This document shows positions 53,947 to 64,000 of a DNA stretch of 64,000 nt, one piece after another. A program made the position numbers and the translations under genes. How positions within the stretch are numbered: the first letter of the stretch is position 1; every line of letters starts with the position of its first letter. The stretch covers positions 23,647,501 through 23,711,500 of the forward strand of contig AP031355.1 in the NCBI GenBank assembly GCA_037833965.1, in the 5' to 3' direction. This DNA comes from Marchantia polymorpha subsp. ruderalis (lineage: Eukaryota; Streptophyta; Marchantiopsida; Marchantiales; Marchantiaceae). Under the pieces are notes generated by a model, which worked only from the letters and a program-made list of their open reading frames with translations, was not told the DNA's origin and did not search any database.

Positions 53947-55423
53947 TGTGGTACCCCACTTTTGGCAATTTTGAGGAAATTAAAACATTTTTGGAAAACT
54001 GTACCCTGGCAGCATTGTAAATAGCCTTCGGTACATCAAAACAGAGTGAATCCGGAAGATCGCAGGGATTCTCGAGAGATCTTGTAGAATCTGGGATTTG
54101 GGGTGCAGCAGTAAGGACAGGCACCACCCTCCCTGCGAGCTCTGCAGTTAGGATCTCTACGGCGCAAGGCGCAGAACCCGCCTTCGGAGGTTGCGTCCGC
54201 GGCTGTAGGGAAACCCCCCGTAATTAGGTCAACCCTCGGGCGCCTTGACCAAGTTAGGGTCCCGTTGGAAAGAGCTCGACGCACTGATTCCAACGAGCCC
54301 AAGAACGCTTGGAACGGATGAGGACTTAGGGAGTTATCGCTATTGGAAGAAACGGAGGCGGTCGCCTACGGCGGAAAGAGTTCGCCACCGGCGCGAATTC
54401 CGCCTACGCGGAAGGGGGAATCAAGTTTTGTCCTATGCGCGGACGAAGGCGTTCGCCTGTGCACAGGCGAAGTAGGGTTAGGGGAGGCGCAAAGATCTCC
54501 TGTGCACAGGCGCTTCGGCGTCGGCGGAAAATCCGCCTTGGGCCCTAGAAATGCGCCTTGTGAGGTAGAAGTGTACGGCGCCTTCCGCGCCAGCGCGGCG
54601 CCGCGTACGTCGGAAGAGCCGCCAGAGTAATCAAATCGGTACGGACCATGCGGACGGGAAGGGTGGATGCGCTCTTGGACGAACGGAGTTGCGGCGGCGG
54701 AAGCGCCGACGAAGAGACAAGGAACGGACAGACTGGACGGAGACGGCTGACCACGGTCAACGCCTTCCGCGCCAGCGCGACGTAGCGCACGGAATTCGCC
54801 TGCGCACAGGCGATCGCCTGTGCACAGGAGGATGAAGTTCCGCGCCGGCGGAGAATCCGCATAGGAGTCTGCCTGCGCACAGGCGGGAGTTGAACTTTTG
54901 TCCGACATGCGGACGCACGCGTCAAGGCAGAGGGGGATTGGCCGAGGGGCGGTACGAACAAGTGTACCGCGCAAGGCGGAAAACTCGCCTTCGGCGCTGC
55001 GCCCCCATGTCCGCGGGGTAATACGCTCGCGGAGTTCAAATCCGCCAATTCGAGCGTGAGAGTTTAAGCGACGACGGCGGAGCGTGAAGCCGCGCGTGAG
55101 AGCGAAGACCGTTCCAGCGTACAGCCGGCGCGGCCATCAAGTGAGACGTTCTTCACGAGCAAGAGCCGACCATGACCTTCGACCGGGCGGCGGAGAACGT
55201 CCCATTCTTGAATTCGCGATTCCAATCTCTTGTGCGCGCTGCGCGCATCCATCTGCTGACTGCGGAGCATTCTCGACGTCGTCGCATAGGAGATTTCTTG
55301 TTGATTGAGGGAGAAGTGAGTGCGCGTGATTTGGAATTGAGGGCGATTAGAGTTTGCCGAGAGAGAAAGAAGCGCGGGCAGTGCGGAAGTAGAATGAGCG
55401 GGCGAGCGAACCCCAGGAACGCA

Positions 55424-58306
55424 ATGACGAGACCGAGCAGATTGCGGATGGTGCCACTTCGCCTACCGCAGAACGGGCTGCGCGCTTTTGAGGAGCGCTT
55501 AATAGCAAGAAAGCTCGATTTCTTGCTATGGGGATGGAATTACATCTGTGCGAATATGGTGCGCGAGTGGCTAGAGCCACAGGGACCACCCTCGCGCGGA
55601 TTGCGTCCGCATGTTGACCGGTGGACAGTCCAAGATTGGGCATAGGCGTTGGGAAGATGTGCTGGCATGCCAGGGCATCTCCTTTTCGACAGTGAGAGCA
55701 TCAAGGTGACCAAGCAAGAAGAGGCGCAATTTGTGGAGCTGTTCAAGACCGGGAGGTCTACCAAGAATGGGTACAGAACCCGTGATTACAAGGATCGATT
55801 TCGCCGGACTTTGTCCGCGGCGCTGATGCAATTACTGCAGCCGCACCGCGCCTGCTACATCACATTGTGGCAGGTCTCTTTTGTGGAGTGCGTCATCGAG
55901 GGAACTCCAATTCACTGGGCGAGCATCCTGCACAGGGTGATGCGACAGCACGCGTTTGAGGAGAAGGGGGGAACTCTAAACCATCTTTCTCCTTTCCTCA
56001 TCAATTTTTATCGACAGCGGAATTGTTTGACAGCGGCGGAGCTTGAACATTTTCCGCCATTGTCCATCGACCATCCCGGGAAGTATGTGCGGGAGAACGA
56101 GGTCGACACTGATGCAGAGGAGTCACCGACTTCTACCCCATCAAGACGGAGGGACGAAGGGAGACACACTCCTACAGCACGAGTGCCGCGGAAGCGGCGA
56201 TGGAGGGAAGAGTCTGAAGAGGAGCAGCATCAAGAACCCTCTGCTCCCATTCGACCGCGGCCGCTGTGCGAGCCATACAGCCGGCCGAAGCAGAAGGCAC
56301 GCAGACTGGTGTTACCAGCTGACAGTGCGGACACGGCGACAATTGCGACGGAGATAGGAAGTGCGTCGCCAGAGAGGCATGAGGAAGCGCGGACGACCGC
56401 AGGAGCGACGGGCCACGCTGCAACCTCGACGGGAGAAAGGCCGCCTACGGGCCAAGAGCCTCCGGAGTTACCACGTGCGATGCGGACAGATGTTCCGTTT
56501 GCGCACGGACGAGCCTCCGCGGACCGGCGAACACAAGTGGACGTGGATCTACGCTTACGCGTGGGAAATAGCAGTCCGCCTAGGCACAGGCGCTCACCTG
56601 TGCACAGGTCGCCTGTGCACAGGTTGCCTGTGCACAGGACACCTCCACACGTGCCGCCTGTGCACAGGCAAGAATCACCCCCGTTCCAACGTAGGAAGGG
56701 GAAGGAGCCGGCGGAAGAACCGCCTACGAGACACCGGCCCTCGGGGCCAGACCCTCCGGCGCACCACGCGCCGCAATTTGCGCCTTCGGCGCCAGGGCCT
56801 TCGAGCCGAGGAGATACGAGCAGAGAGCGTGCGGAGGCCGCACCATCGGCGGGAAGTCCGCCGATAGATGCGCCTTCGGCGGTAGGGCCTATAGGCCAAG
56901 GAACATCGGGCGTGCGGCCCCCGGCCATGTCGCCTTCGGCGATAGATGTCCGCGGCGCTACGCCTGCGGCGGACAAGGCGCCGGCAAATGCGCCTGCGCA
57001 CGGGCCGGGCACAGCCCCCACGGACCGATCAAGGGAGCAGCAGACGGAGGAGCGGAGTGACTGTCCGCGGGATGAAATCTCGATGCGCGATGCGCAATCA
57101 AACCCCGCGCAGCCACCTTCCGCTCGATCGCCTTCGGCGGCGGACGACGGCGGCAGAGAGGATGCGGTAGACAATCAACAAGCGAGAGACGGGGATGCCG
57201 CACGGGTACATTCGCCTTCCGCCTTAGACATTTTGGCGACGAGCAGCGAGGCTGCAGCCGTGCCTTCGCAGGCAGCACACGTCGACGACGTGCAGCCCCA
57301 CTCGGGGCAGTCGCCGACGCAATCAATGGCGACTGAAATTCTCCACTCGGATGATGACGACGGAGGCTCCACGGAAGAAATGTCAGGAGCAGAAGACACC
57401 GAGGAGGAGGAGGAGGAAATTGTTGGAGCGCCGGCGGCGGCGCTCTCTGAGCAGGTGATTCCGTTGCTGCGGTACTTGGATCGCAAGGTTGATAAATACG
57501 CCGACCCACTCCAGCCGGGATCTTACATCGAGTTAGTGCGCAGGCGGACTCGCACTAAAGTCCACACCAGCAAGCTATTAGCTAGAGTGGACCAGGAGTT
57601 GAAGGAATTGAAGGAGAAGCATGCGTGCTTGTGGGGTCAGTACAAGCTTAATCAGAAATTCTACAAGCACTCCGAGAAGATGAAGGATGAGAAACTGGGC
57701 GAGCTCACCAAGGAGCAGGTGAAGGTCAAGGAAGCACTCATTTCTGAGCAGGCCCAGAATCAGATTTTGTCAGAGGAGCTCGTGCGACAGACGCGGTTGT
57801 TGGAACAATGTCAGCTCGCACGGCAGGCGGATGAAGAGTTAATCCGCAGGTTACAGTCAGAGTGTGGCGAATTGAGAGCGCAACGTGCTGAAGCCGAATC
57901 GCAATTAGTGATAATTGAAGAGGATCGCAGGAAGGAGGCGGATCGCACGAAGGTGGAGACGGCGAGGCGAGTCGCCCACTGTCTCAAGGGCTACGCCCAC
58001 TGGGAAGTGAAGGCGCAGGAGAAACTCACACTGCGTGAGTTTGAATTGCGCGCAGCCGGGTTGTTGTCAGGCGACAGTAGGAGTCGGCGGAAGGTAGCGA
58101 AGAAGCTCGATGCCTTTCTGTCGAAGGCACAGGATACCATGTTCGCCCTCGAAGGGGAGGTGTCCGCGGCGTTGCAGAGGTTGGGACTGCGCAGTCGAGC
58201 GGAAGATTGGCAGGGTAGGGAGTTAGTGCGCGGCAGTCGGCCGCGCAGGAGACGTAGTACAGGTTCCGCGGAGTGTAGTGTAGCGTGGTTCCGTGCAGGC
58301 GTGTAG
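55424..58306 (+). pseudogene. U3 ORF of L5, one early nonsense codon
   Basis: From the conserved ATG the frame runs to TAG at 55643-55645 (CAG to TAG in the WAQALGRCAG segment), then is open in phase to 58306. The coiled coil is intact and lacks the TAG shared by L1 and E2. The linker has one extra PVHR palindrome unit relative to L1 (one further unit is mutated). Confidence 0.85.
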
Positions 58307-58342
58307 CGTAGTGCAGTGTAGTGCTAGGTAGGACTTAGAAGG

Positions 58343-58349
58343 TATAAAA
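58343..58349 (+). promoter_or_regulatory. TATA box of L5
   Basis: TATAAAA, 37 nt after the U3 ORF stop, followed by the conserved hairpin. Confidence 0.7.
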
Positions 58350-59314
58350 TCGTTCCAGGCGTTTTGCCTGGGGTTCTTTCCCATCAGAAGTGCAGATCAG
58401 GAACCCATTTCCTTTGCGTGTTTGTGTCCTTGAGTTCTGTCACCACGCACGAGGAGTTACAACTTAGCGTTCCGCATTTTGTAGCTGAAGGCCTTCGGCC
58501 GAATGTTCAGAGCTAGTACATTGGTTAGAGACTTGAGTAGTTCGGATCTGCACCTGCGGGTGACTGCCGATGCTCAGAGCCAGTGACTAGTTAGATACTT
58601 GAACAGTTTCGCCCCTACACCTTCGAGTGTTTCTTTCTGATTGTACTCCTTTGGGATTTTTCCCCTGAATGCCAAAGTGAAGTTTTGCTACTTCGTGTAA
58701 GCCTTGGTTGTAAATTCAGGTTACGCTGCAGCAGGTGCCTTGAGGGTAACCCCTGTAGTATTTCTGGGAATGACAAGTGCCTGAGAATTCAAACTCTTCA
58801 ATAGACTGTTGTTGTGTTACTGGAATGTTTCACAGTGAGTCCTTCAGTGTGGACCTGTGTTCTCTGCGCGTTTTGTGAGTTGAGAGTGTTGTTCACCGCG
58901 TCTGAGTGACTTCGATCCGAAGTAGGTAGTCCAAACCGGGTTTCCTACACTAGCAGCAAGCTAGTGGAAGCGTTGTAAAAGCCGGAGTTGGAAGTCACTG
59001 CCCGCAGCTTTGCCGAGTGTGCTCGTGAGAGACTTTCCCCCTGAAATCTTGAAGTAGAGGTCCTAACGGATCTCTGGGTTGTGTTTCTGTAGTTTCAGGT
59101 GTGTGTGTGTGTGTGTTACGCTGCACTGTGCGACCTCCGAGTGCGCTCCGAGTGGACACTTGCAGTATTTCTGGGAGTGACAGTCGCCTGAGAATTCAAA
59201 CTCCTCAATAGTCTGTTAAAACGTGACACTTTGTACCCTGTGTGTTCCTCTGTCCCTGTGGGTTCGACCTTTCTACCACTATATTGCAGTTTTAGCCTTT
59301 AGTGGGTTATTACA

Positions 59315-59319
59315 CGTAC
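59315..59319 (+). repeat. Target-site duplication of L5, right (CGTAC)
   Basis: Partner of 53942-53946. Confidence 0.9.
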
Positions 59320-59431
59320 TCTCTCCATCTTACTCTCAATGAATGAGTGTATTCAAATCACTCTTTGCTAATTATTACCCTTCACTTTAAATTTTCTTTG
59401 TCATTTTGTCCTCTGTTATGTTCACCTACCT

Positions 59432-60076
59432 CTACACACACACATTCTTTTTGGCGGGAGCTTCAACAGTAGTGCTATCATCTTTCTGCTCCGCAATTCT
59501 TTCATCTTTCAGTTTGACTTTCATGTTAGCTCCATGCTCACTACTTGCATCAATTGCCAATTGTCTTGTATCAACCTTGTCAAAAACAACTCTCTCAAAG
59601 CCCTGATTTTTCTTGATACTAAATGTATACTGATGCATTTTTGCACTGCCACATACTATTCCCCTTTTTTCAACAACAGGCCCAGTTTTCACACTAATTT
59701 CATCAAAGCGCAAATTCATAAAAATGCATAAAATTGACCATCATACCAGTTAGTACATCTTCAACCACGTCACTCACTCGTAATATATTTGCCAAAATAT
59801 TTGTTGCATAAATTTCCAATATCTCACAATACATCACATCTAAAGATTTTTTGCTTTCACTAACAAATCCTGAAAAACATGAGGGTCAACCATTTGTAAC
59901 ACAACTGCTGGAAGGTTTGTTGCATAAATTTTCAACATCTCAGAAATCATTACATATAAAGATTTTTTGCCAGAGGTTGCCAAACTCCTCCCAATGGAAA
60001 TTTCATTCCGCCAATTGACCTTAGACGCATTTTCAATGAACCACTCCTTGTTACTAAACATAAGTTTATTACACAT
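59432..60076 (-). pseudogene. Unrecognised host coding remnant with internal repeat
   Basis: Two minus-strand open frames (60076-59840 and 59719-59432) belong to one stretch. A unit reading KKSL(Y/D)VM..E(M/I)L(K/E)IYATN occurs twice, encoded by DNA at about 59917-59977 and 59800-59860, with stops between. The rest is Lys/Glu/Asp-rich. No domain is recognised. It is probably a decayed host gene fragment. Confidence 0.3.
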
Positions 60077-60702
60077 GCATATACATTCAGCAAGATAAAC
60101 AAACTAGATTTAACCTAACAATAGCAGCTACTAATGTCAAGATGAGTACACGGATTGAACTTTTTTGGCAAATTATTATGTATTCCCTGAATCAACTCTC
60201 TTCACGGTGCATAGCAGTGGACGATATACTCAACCTCACACAAATTGTGCCTCGTCATGTCGGTAACTTTCACAGATAGATGGGATTGGAGTCAACTTGG
60301 TGGGAATAAGAATGAGAGTGAGAGCAAGAAACCATTGTGACATCCCAAGCCCCGATGCTGAAAATTCTTGGATGGATGCACGATAAAGTGAAAAGCCGAG
60401 CAAGAAAAACAGTACCAACTCAACCTGAATTGAGTTACATTCTCATTCTCGACAGTCTCATCCAAAGATACCATCAACTCCGTCCTGTCATGTGGTAACA
60501 ATTCTCACTCGGCTTCGTTACACTTGGCCATCGAATAGTAGAAGCACCAACTGAACCAATACAGCCCGTGCTATCTTTATGTTCCAAAATCATATCTTAG
60601 AATTGGACTGTGGCTTCCTCTAATGATGCTTCTTCACATGAATACGATTGAGTCTAAGAATTTCCATATCATTGCCGGTCCCAGAGTGAACGAAAAATCA
60701 AG

Positions 60703-61157
60703 CATAATTGTAATGAAAGGATGAATGAAATTAGCATATAAGGGATTGAAACTAGATTTGATTATCAAATCTTAACTCATATGCAATTGATTACATAATT
60801 GTAATGAGAGGATGAATGACATTAGCATATAAGGGATTGAAACTAGATTTGATTATCAAATCTTAACTCATATGCAATTGATTACATAATTGTAATGAGA
60901 GGATGAATGACATTAGCATATAAGGGATTGAAACTAGATTTGATTATCAAATCTTAACTCATATGCAATTGATTACATAATTGTAATGAGAGGATGAATG
61001 ACATTAGCATATAAGGGATTGAAACTAGATTTGATTATCAAATCTTAACTCATATGCAATTGATTACATAATTGTAATGAGAGGATGAATGACATTAGCA
61101 TATAAGGGATTGAAACTAGATTTGATTATCAAATCTTAACTCATATGCAATTGATTA
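60703..61157 (+). repeat. Five-copy 91-bp tandem repeat
   Basis: Units start at 60703, 60794, 60885, 60976 and 61067, each beginning CATAATTGTAATGA(A/G)AGG. The last four appear identical and the first has two substitutions, so amplification is recent. Units are contiguous with no spacer. Confidence 0.95.
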
Positions 61158-61344
61158 CATACCGTTTACTCGTATCCAACGAGACATAACTCGCCTCAAT
61201 ATTTAATACAACCAATTGGTAATTATAGTGCATATATCATGACTAAATACTGTTATATATTTGCGATGAGGAATATCACGACTAAAGAATACAAAAAATG
61301 TGAATTGTCGGAGTATGATACGAGTACAAGATAGATGCTTACCT

Positions 61345-61490
61345 TTTCGGGGAAACTGGAGAGCACGCTTTTGCTATCTACACAGCTTACTCGGGCCTTG
61401 GTCTGACAATCATAGTCGAACATTTCCTGGTCCCAGAAACGCAATTGACGCGGAGAAGCCAGGCTCAATCACACAGTAGCCCCTGTAATT
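61345..61490 (-). other. Exon-like segment homologous to 23827-24000
   Basis: The minus-strand frame reads FDYDCQTKARVSCVDSKSVL then SSFPEK, and meets a good splice donor (AAAAG/GTAAGC at about 61345). The diverged inverted copy is at 23827-24000. No protein family is recognised and no partner exons were found. Confidence 0.35.
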
Positions 61491-61499
61491 CTACATGCG

Positions 61500-62662
61500 G
61501 CTAAATACGGAGAGCCTTCCAGCTTATGTCTAACACACGATTTTCACGTTACCAGGACAAAGACGAAATGAGATGTCGGGTGTGGGATCTGAATAATTAT
61601 CTAAACAAATCATGACGCTGTACTTCTTTAGGGAAGGTGTGACCTCGATCGAATTAAAACGTTTGCAGACTATGACCTCGACGGAAGCCCGTACGCTGTC
61701 CTTTCTGGTCTACGAGCGTGGCGATTCTTCTCATACCACCTTCCCAGATGCAATAATACGCCGGGACTCGGATCTTTCGGTTAAAATTGTATAGTGGCCT
61801 CCTTCACAGGGCGAACTCGTGCAACCGACTTCTACGTGAACTGGTTATAGGCAATATCGAGGAACTCCGATGCGCAGAAAACTTCTGGAATTTGACCCGT
61901 CATGGTGGTTGTTGGACACACGAATTTGAAATCGAGATACTACACTGCCAACGCTTGTGGCTCTGTATTGTGGAGCATATCCACAATCATGATTGCCTTT
62001 TGTTTTTTAATAGTTCGCACCGAGTACTTATACCGGAATTCGCGTACTTCCCTTTCATGGTAGCAGTCAGCAAGCCCGGTCTTGGTTTGTACCTGCACCA
62101 GGCTCTCCAGAATCACTCTCTGTACATGCCAGAGCGCAAAGGCTGCAGATGTGTCTTCTTCCGTTCGACATCAAATTTTCACTAGCCGCCGGTACTCGAA
62201 AGCTGCGAGCTTCCCCCTCGCACATAATTAAGGTACTCCAATGTCAGCACGGGGTCTATTCAGACCCTGCACGCAGACTTGGGACAATCGTTCCCGCAAT
62301 TTAGACGATAGCAGTTATTATTTTCGGCGAGAAGTTGGACTGTGACTGAACTATTTCTCCAAGCAATCATCTTCTGGCACTTTAGATATACGTATAGAAT
62401 TCCAACGCGTGCTTCCAACCAGCCTGAAGTAGCAAGGAATGACTGCTTTCTAAGCGCTTCGTGATTTAGAAGGTCCAGTGTTGTCGGATTCCATGGCTTG
62501 GAAAGGATGCAAGTAGACGTTTCTCTGTGGAGGGTGTCTGAATCGAGAGCTGGGAATGGATTGAACTGTTCAGGTCGGGTACATTCCACGGCTGGCTGAG
62601 TCGCGGAGTTCATCCATCATCGATCAACCATCTCCGAGATCAACTCACCTGTCAAGACAAGA
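61500..62662. other. Spacer upstream of PPO, no gene seen
   Basis: No convincing coding signal. A plus-strand frame at 61787-62185 has no family motif. The PPO promoter must lie here, but no clear TATA box stood out. Confidence 0.4.
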
Positions 62663-64000
62663 TGGGGGAGCGTCCGATGCGGAGAGCAAGCTGGGGAAGA
62701 AGCAATGCAATCCTCTGGGCTTCTTATCTGTGCTCGATCGTCCTAGTCCTAGTCCTACCATATCTAACGCAGCCGGCCAGTGCGGATCCGGTCCTGGCCT
62801 CGGGCCGTGGCTTCTGCAAGCCCGTCACGCTCATGCCTAAAGGAAACGAGACAAACAGAACCGAGCAATGCTGTCATATGCGTCCGCGGCGACACCCCAT
62901 CCAATTCCAATTCCCCAAAGTGAAGCGTTGGCGCGTGCGCAGGCCTGCGCATGAGCTGGCCAACGATGTGGAGTACGTGAACAAGTATAACCTGGCTTAC
63001 GAGAGAATGAACGCGCTGCCCGCTGACGATCCCAGGAGCTTTCTCAGACAATGGCACGTTCACTGCGCCTTCTGCAGGGACGCTTACCTGCAAAGACGGC
63101 TGAATTTCTCGGCCACAGGATTTCCCCTGCAACTGCACTACAGCTGGACCTTCCTGCCATGGCACAGGATGCTGATCTACTTCCACGAGAAGATCCTGGG
63201 CAGTCTGATCCACGACCCCGACTTCACTCTCCCGTTCTGGAACTGGGACAACCAGCTGGACGCCACTGCGGCCCAAATTCCGCAGATTTTCCTGCCTTAC
63301 AATCAAACGCAAAGGCATGCACGAAGGCATGCACGAATCAGGAACACGTTCCTGTACCAAGGCAAACACCGCAACGCCGACCACATGCCCCCGGAGATTC
63401 TTCCGCTAGCCTGGGAGGCGCGGCGCGAAAACTGGACGCGCGACAAGATAAGGGAGGAGAACCTGCACCAGATGTACACCATGGTCGTCGACAAGAAGAG
63501 CGCCAGAGAATTCATGGGAGGCCCGTACACCACCAACACGAACATCACCGACCCGCAGCGGCCCGGCGTTTCCGTGGGTGAGTCCGGCAGCTGCGAGTCG
63601 GTGCACGATCATGCTCACGAATGGGTGGGCCTGTCCGGGAACACCGACCATCCCGACAACGAGGACATGGGGGTGTTCACGTACGCAGGGCGCGACCCGC
63701 TCTTCTACTCTCACCACGCCAACATCGACCGTCTGTGGAATGTCTGGAAAGCTCTTCCACCGGGTGATGGGCAGAGGAAGCGGAAGGATTACGATGATCA
63801 CGACTTCCTGGAGACAGTGTTCGAATTCTTCGACGAGAACCAAGACCTGGTGCAGGTGAAGGTAAAGGATACGCTGGACAGCCGCAAGCTGGGCATCCTA
63901 TACCAGCCCATGGTCCACTCAGACAGCCTGTGGATCAACCACAAGCCCAACGGGACCACGCCCAGCTACAACAGCAGCGACGTGAGGGTCAGCACCAGCA
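62663..64000 (+). CDS. Polyphenol oxidase (tyrosinase/catechol oxidase), secreted type, 3' partial
   Basis: An ATG at 62663 opens 446 codons with no stop or intron up to the window edge. An N-terminal hydrophobic segment (IVLVLVLPYLTQPASA) looks like a signal peptide, so the enzyme probably enters the secretory pathway, unlike the thylakoid-targeted PPOs of many angiosperms. The CuA site has His in WHVHCAFC, LQLHYSW and PWHR; the second Cys of HCAFC is the likely thioether Cys. The CuB site has His in SVHDHAHEW and in FYSHHANIDRLW. The segment DTLDSRKLGILY begins the PPO1_DWL domain, which is cut by the window. Such enzymes oxidise o-diphenols (sometimes monophenols) to quinones with O2. All six copper ligands are present, so the gene appears functional. 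Confidence 0.93.

Larger units (their letters stand above)
53947..59314 (+). mobile_element. L5: solo LTR of gypsy family 2
   Basis: This is an uninterrupted 5368-bp LTR from TGTGGTACC to TTATTACA with a perfect CGTAC TSD. It is the cleanest reference for LTR length and layout: U3 to about 58375, TATA at 58343, leader and U5 to the end. Confidence 0.95.

Noticed and set aside
60703..61157. CRISPR-like array
   Set aside because: The units are contiguous 91-bp copies without unique spacers in a plant nuclear context, so this is a minisatellite.

Overview
The window is nuclear DNA from a land plant. The evidence is spliced plant-type genes (a four-exon class III peroxidase on the minus strand and an intronless-looking, secreted polyphenol oxidase running off the right edge), an AT-rich intergenic background, and a large stack of Ty3/gypsy LTR retrotransposons whose primer-binding sites match tRNA-Asp. 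A PPO with an N-terminal signal peptide and no visible chloroplast transit peptide fits bryophytes (liverwort or moss), but species cannot be fixed from sequence alone.

Layout. 1-13354: a gypsy element (E1) with the end of a plus-strand 5' LTR, gag-protease, pol, and then a near-identical LTR in inverted orientation that cuts pol short. 13355-16330: AT-rich DNA and the peroxidase gene. 16330-24236: gene-poor DNA with a decayed copia fragment (PBS plus gag), a small remnant of a third, diverged copy of the LTR-encoded ORF, and a decayed host exon. 24237-53694: a plus-strand solo LTR (L1, TSD GTCTT) split by a minus-strand gypsy element (E2, TSD GTTTC), which is itself split by another solo LTR (L3, TSD GTGTG). 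53947-59314: one more solo LTR (L5, TSD CGTAC). 59315-62662: host spacer with a 91-bp tandem repeat. 62663-64000: PPO, 5' part.

The remarkable system is the gypsy lineage itself. Its LTR is about 5.3-5.4 kb, almost as long as the roughly 5.8 kb internal region. Each LTR carries a long ORF of about 850-950 codons located upstream of the LTR TATA box, that is, in U3. The protein has a conserved N-terminal block, a Pro/Arg/Ser-rich variable linker, an acidic stretch and a conserved C-terminal coiled coil. It is conserved between two diverged families in this window and in a third remnant. Gag-protease and pol lie in one frame, separated by a single UAG in the TMV-type leaky context (UAG-CAR-YYA) in both elements. 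The LTRs also hold arrays of a perfect 16-bp palindrome, a conserved hairpin just below the TATA box and duplicated leader modules.

Post-insertion rearrangement is extensive: inverted LTR arms, a gene-conversion-like tract next to a palindrome centre, and a 6.7-kb duplicated junction segment with 14 bp of filler. These are either real repair products or assembly problems, and long reads would decide.
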